Shown here one piece after another: positions 54,690 through 57,511 of a stretch of 57,511 nucleotides of DNA. A program made the translations under genes and the position numbers. Each line of letters opens with the position of its first letter. Position 1 is the first letter of the stretch. The notes below the pieces were generated by a model that was not told the DNA's origin, ran no database searches, and was given only the letters and a program-made list of their open reading frames with translations. The stretch is from Porodaedalea pini (Eukaryota; Basidiomycota; Agaricomycetes; Hymenochaetales; Hymenochaetaceae), in NCBI GenBank assembly GCA_002794775.1, contig NBAY01000139.1, forward strand, positions 1-57,511. The letters are read 5' to 3'.

Positions 54690-55469
54690 TGTAGATCCTG
54701 ACTTAGGGGTGTCTGGGATCAACGGTCCTTTTGGGGACGTGATCGTGTTGCTCTGGGAGGTTAGGGGTAGACTGCGGTGAGATCACTCGATGTACCGGTA
54801 CACGTCGGTACGCTCCGGTATGCACCGGTACGTGTCGATATCGAGAACAAAGGTCGGGAACTCCTGTCAGGTCTGTGGTTTGACCAGTACGGAGTCGGTA
54901 CACACAGGTAATCAACACTGGTACGATGTGATCACGACAAGCGATGAGGTTCGAGTTACAAAGTATGAGATGAGAGATGGTTTCGAGAGACAAGATGCTA
55001 AGACGAAGACGGAACAACTACAAGATTATGAGAACTAAGACGGATTGCACTCAAGTTACCCTATCCAAGGGAGACTCTGCGGTAGAACTGACTTGTCCTC
55101 TACCTACGACATGGGGTGCATATTTATACTAAGTCCAAAGATCTATCTATGGTTAATAATTTCCATACGGGCATACTGTGCATATCAGTTGAAACATAGA
55201 GAAGTCAAAAGGAAAAGTCATAGGTCATAGAGGCGCGCATAGAGTGCATAGAAATCAGAAGAACATAGGAAAAACATAAATCATAATGAGGAAAAACGTC
55301 TGCTTTGCGTCCGATCACACCGGTGCTCCACTGGAACTCAGATCGTCCGATCGGTATGTGGCTCCTGTCATCGGACAGCAGTCCGGTACGTGTCTTGGCT
55401 GTATGCTCCATGTGACCGCGTCCCTAATTGTCGAGATAAGATCTCCGGTACGTTCCGGTATGCTTTTGG
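54690..55469 (-). repeat. LTR C3 (family C), truncated
   Basis: On the minus strand it ends GGATCTACA at 54690, next to CCGC (54686-54689). It carries the longest run of period-10 TACCGG words (54790-54840) and is open at the right, where it is cut at 55469 within GGTATGCTTTTGG. About 160 bp of the family-C start is missing and presumably lies beyond the DNA transposon. Confidence 0.8.
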
Positions 55470-56237
55470 CACTTCAGGTACCCCCTCTAGGAGGTACCTC
55501 TTAGGTGGAATAGGCCCTATGGGTGATTCCACCTAAAGGGCCCTGTTCTCACAGTTGTCATCCCAGCATATGGGACATCCCTCAGCTGGGCTGTACCAGT
55601 TGAATCATACCTCATGATTTTGGGGCCATCCCATCAGTGTCACAGAGTGTCTGGGGGACTTTTGGGGGGATTTACCATGGATTTTAGCCCTAATTATATA
55701 CTCTTTAATGACTGTTTTAGGCTTATTCTGGCCTATTTTTGGATGCTTTCAGCACTGTAGCCATGTACTTGAGTGTATATAAGATCAGCTTTCCTAGGAT
55801 TAACCTGTGAGAGGTCAGATATTTTTTCCAATAGCAGGATTTACCTTCCAAAATGCCACTGACAGGTCTCAGCTCTATAGTTATATACAGCTATGAGTGT
55901 TTTGCTTTCAGCCATAGTAGTATATCAAAACACAGCCTCCTGAAACCAGTTCAGTAACTATAGTATTATGATATAGTATAGTGTTCAGTCATGTAGGCAA
56001 TGATGGGCAATGATGACACATGAAGGATCAGTAGGAGAGGTCTATACCTTGCTGATATTAACTTCATGGAGTACTGAGCCCTTGAGGTCTGATCCATGGT
56101 TAGTATTATTATCAGAGTGCTGAGACTAAAATTGTTATAATTATTTAGTAGGTTAATTGTATAATATAGTCACTATAGAAATTGGGTTTCTATGCTTTAC
56201 TATTATTTATGACTGCGATAGCCCAGCACAATCTGTT

Positions 56238-56588
56238 TGGGACATCCCAGCATGATTTACTCTGGGATGTCCTACATAATTTAGTTTGGGATATCCCAGT
56301 ATAAATACTCTGGGATGTCCCAGCATGATTACTCTGGGACCTCCCAGGTTGTTCATGCTGGGATATCCCAAACTAAATTATGTGGGACATCCCAGCATAA
56401 TTTACTCTGGGATGTCCCACATAATTTAGTTTGGGATATCCCAGCATGAATAGTCTGGGAGGTCCCAGAGTATTTATGCTGGGACATCCCAGAGTATTTA
56501 TACTGGGATGTCCCAGCCTAAATCACCTGGAATGTCCCAGAATGAATAGTCTGGGAGGTCCCAGCATAAATCACCTAGAATGTCTCAG
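56238..56588. repeat. Array of 15 TGGGAYRTCCCA-type palindromes
   Basis: Fifteen 12-bp palindromes with consensus TGGGA-NN-TCCCA (centres CA, TG, TA, CC, GG; the last few degenerate) occur every 20-30 bp, separated by AT-rich spacers such as AGCATGATTTACTC and CACATAATTTAGTT. A larger inverted repeat of 38 bp (56262-56299 against 56358-56395, one mismatch) lies inside. It is not a CRISPR array: the units are palindromic, the spacers recur and the setting is eukaryotic. Confidence 0.85.
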
Positions 56589-57095
56589 TAAAACTTTGGG
56601 TTAGCTCACCAGAGATCATAAGAACATTGTAAGACATTAAAATGAGACACAGATAGACAAGGATGAATTCATATGCAAGTCTTTTTTTAGTGAGAGTCTT
56701 GCAAAAGTAAATATATTTTACAAAAAAATAAATACAAAGTATACTATGACAAGTAGTAAATGATACATCAAATGAGACAACAAGAGAAGCTGGTAGGAGG
56801 TGGTGATGATAGTATAATAGAACTAAGGCTCCTAGACCAGACTAATTCACATTATATAATCACAAGCTATCTAGTCATATTGGACTCATTATTGTAGACA
56901 AATAGCTAGAGAGAGTGATCTAACATTGGTATGAGAGACTGGCCAGAAGAGAATAAGTTAAATGAACTGAACTATATGATCTGTTCTTCCACAGATTGCA
57001 AAATATCCCCCACCCGACAAGATGAAATAGGTTTGATCAACAAGGTGTGAGAACTATTTACTAATTACAGCTCCATTGATCCATAATCTGCCACT

Positions 57096-57511
57096 CTAAT
57101 ACATGATTTTTTTTGACGGTGAATACTGCTCTGAAGTATAGCCTTCAAGCTCTGATTCTGTAATCATAGCATGAGTATGCTCAGACTCAATCTGTTCTGC
57201 AAGCTCAAAAAGCTCCTCTCTTTCAGCTCCATCGGCATCTGATTCAGATTCGGCATCTAGTAATTCGTTGTCATCCTCGATATCTTCTTGACCCTGACTG
57301 TTACTTAGCAAAAATGAGTCGCAAACAGCAGGAACCGTGAAATATGTTTCTGCTGTTACTCCTGCCTTGTACTGCTCCACGTCCTCTACAGATGGACCCC
57401 ATCCATCACTGTAAAATATATCCAGGGGTGGAACGGCTCCTAACCTTCTTTGCCATTCAATATAAACGGATAGAAGAAATTCACGTCTTTTATGAAGGGC
57501 AAATGTTAGAC
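57096..57511 (-). CDS. C-terminal part of an unrecognised, probably transposase-linked protein
   Basis: The frame is open from the window edge: RREFLLSVYIEWQRRLGAVP, then LDIFYSDGWGPSVEDVEQYK, TYFTVPAVCDSFLL, an acidic stretch (DIEDDNELLDAESESDADGA) and an end in SPSKKIMY with TAG at 57096. The start is outside the window. No stop or frameshift is seen, unlike the rest of the region. Its position next to a CACT-type end and palindromic array suggests the transposon-coded protein, but I cannot place the domain; a host gene is possible. Confidence 0.45.
   Translation of the reverse strand, partial: LTFALHKRREFLLSVYIEWQRRLGAVPPLDIFYSDGWGPSVEDVEQYKAGVTAETYFTVPAVCDSFLLSNSQGQEDIEDDNELLDAESESDADGAEREELFELAEQIESEHTHAMITESELEGYTSEQYSPSKKIMY

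Larger units (their letters stand above)
55470..57511 (-). mobile_element. Probable CACTA/Plavaka-like DNA transposon, one end
   Basis: Homology to LTR family C stops at 55469 and a new sequence starts CACTTCAGGTACCCCC, a CACT-type terminus, with nearby inverted words (CCCCCTCTAGGAGG; TAGGTGGAAT / ATTCCACCTA). It then holds a non-coding region with an array of palindromes and the C-terminal part of a large minus-strand frame that leaves the window. CACTA-group elements, including the fungal Plavaka type, begin CACT and carry subterminal repeats. The other end is not visible, so this stays a hypothesis. Confidence 0.45.

Noticed and set aside
56238..56588. CRISPR-like array
   Set aside because: The units are palindromes of varying centre, spacers are short and recur, and the organism is eukaryotic.

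Overview
The window looks like transposon-rich, heterochromatic DNA from a filamentous basidiomycete, probably an agaricomycete. This rests on short GT-AG introns (46-69 nt), chromodomain Ty3/Gypsy elements of the Tf1/sushi type, a basidiomycete-type Gag with a zinc knuckle, a Pho85-type (Pcl-like) cyclin relic, and pervasive CG-to-TG/CA decay. I saw no rRNA, tRNA, CRISPR or bacterial features. Almost every long reading frame is retroelement coding or its shadow.

The main structure is one stack of nested insertions, read from target-site duplications (TSDs) and from the continuity of interrupted sequences. A host gene on the minus strand (unrecognised, coiled-coil; parts at 46005-48357 and 5791-6292) was split by a minus-strand Ty3-like element, here called H (6297-46000, TSD TCAC on both sides). 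Later elements landed in H. The 5' LTR of H received Gypsy element G3 (30647-45581, TSD CATAC). G3 in turn received G2 (31288-37551, TSD CCCAC) and two solo LTRs, B2 and C2. The gag of H received solo LTR C1 (11415-29410, TSD ACGT/ACAT). The repeat region of H received solo LTR B1 (8615-10514, TSD CTGG), which holds another solo LTR (9069-9511).

Inside C1 lies a terminal-inverted-repeat element (12228-29289, flanking AT) that carries pieces of two host genes: a broken Pcl-type cyclin and an unrecognised gene. The cyclin was then split by Gypsy element G1 (14193-26193, TSD GACAC). G1 carries a 1.1-kb solo LTR in gag (TSD CCGG) and a young copia element in pol (20789-25431, TSD TCCTT, LTRs identical by eye). 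The deepest path is host gene > H > C1 > TIR element > G1 > copia. With the inserts removed, G1, G2 and G3 come to 6251, 6264 and 6328 bp, which supports the boundaries.

To the left of the nest (1-5790) are two decayed host-like gene fragments, an unassigned repeat and a Tc1/IS630-type transposase relic. To the right, the host gene also holds solo LTR G4. Gypsy element G5 starts at 48429 and is cut by element F (LTR at 52448, TSD candidate CCAG), whose gag is cut by an LTR of family C. That LTR is itself cut at 55470 by a probable CACTA/Plavaka-like DNA transposon, which carries an array of 15 short palindromes and the end of a large minus-strand frame leaving the window.

Of the four Gypsy elements, only the pol of G2 is an intact frame. 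All four share an 11-nt self-priming design and a 59-nt intron-like segment in gag. The copia element has an intact frame but lacks the catalytic-Glu part of its integrase. The inner elements are CG-rich and the outer ones CG-poor, as expected if the stack was steadily methylated as it grew.
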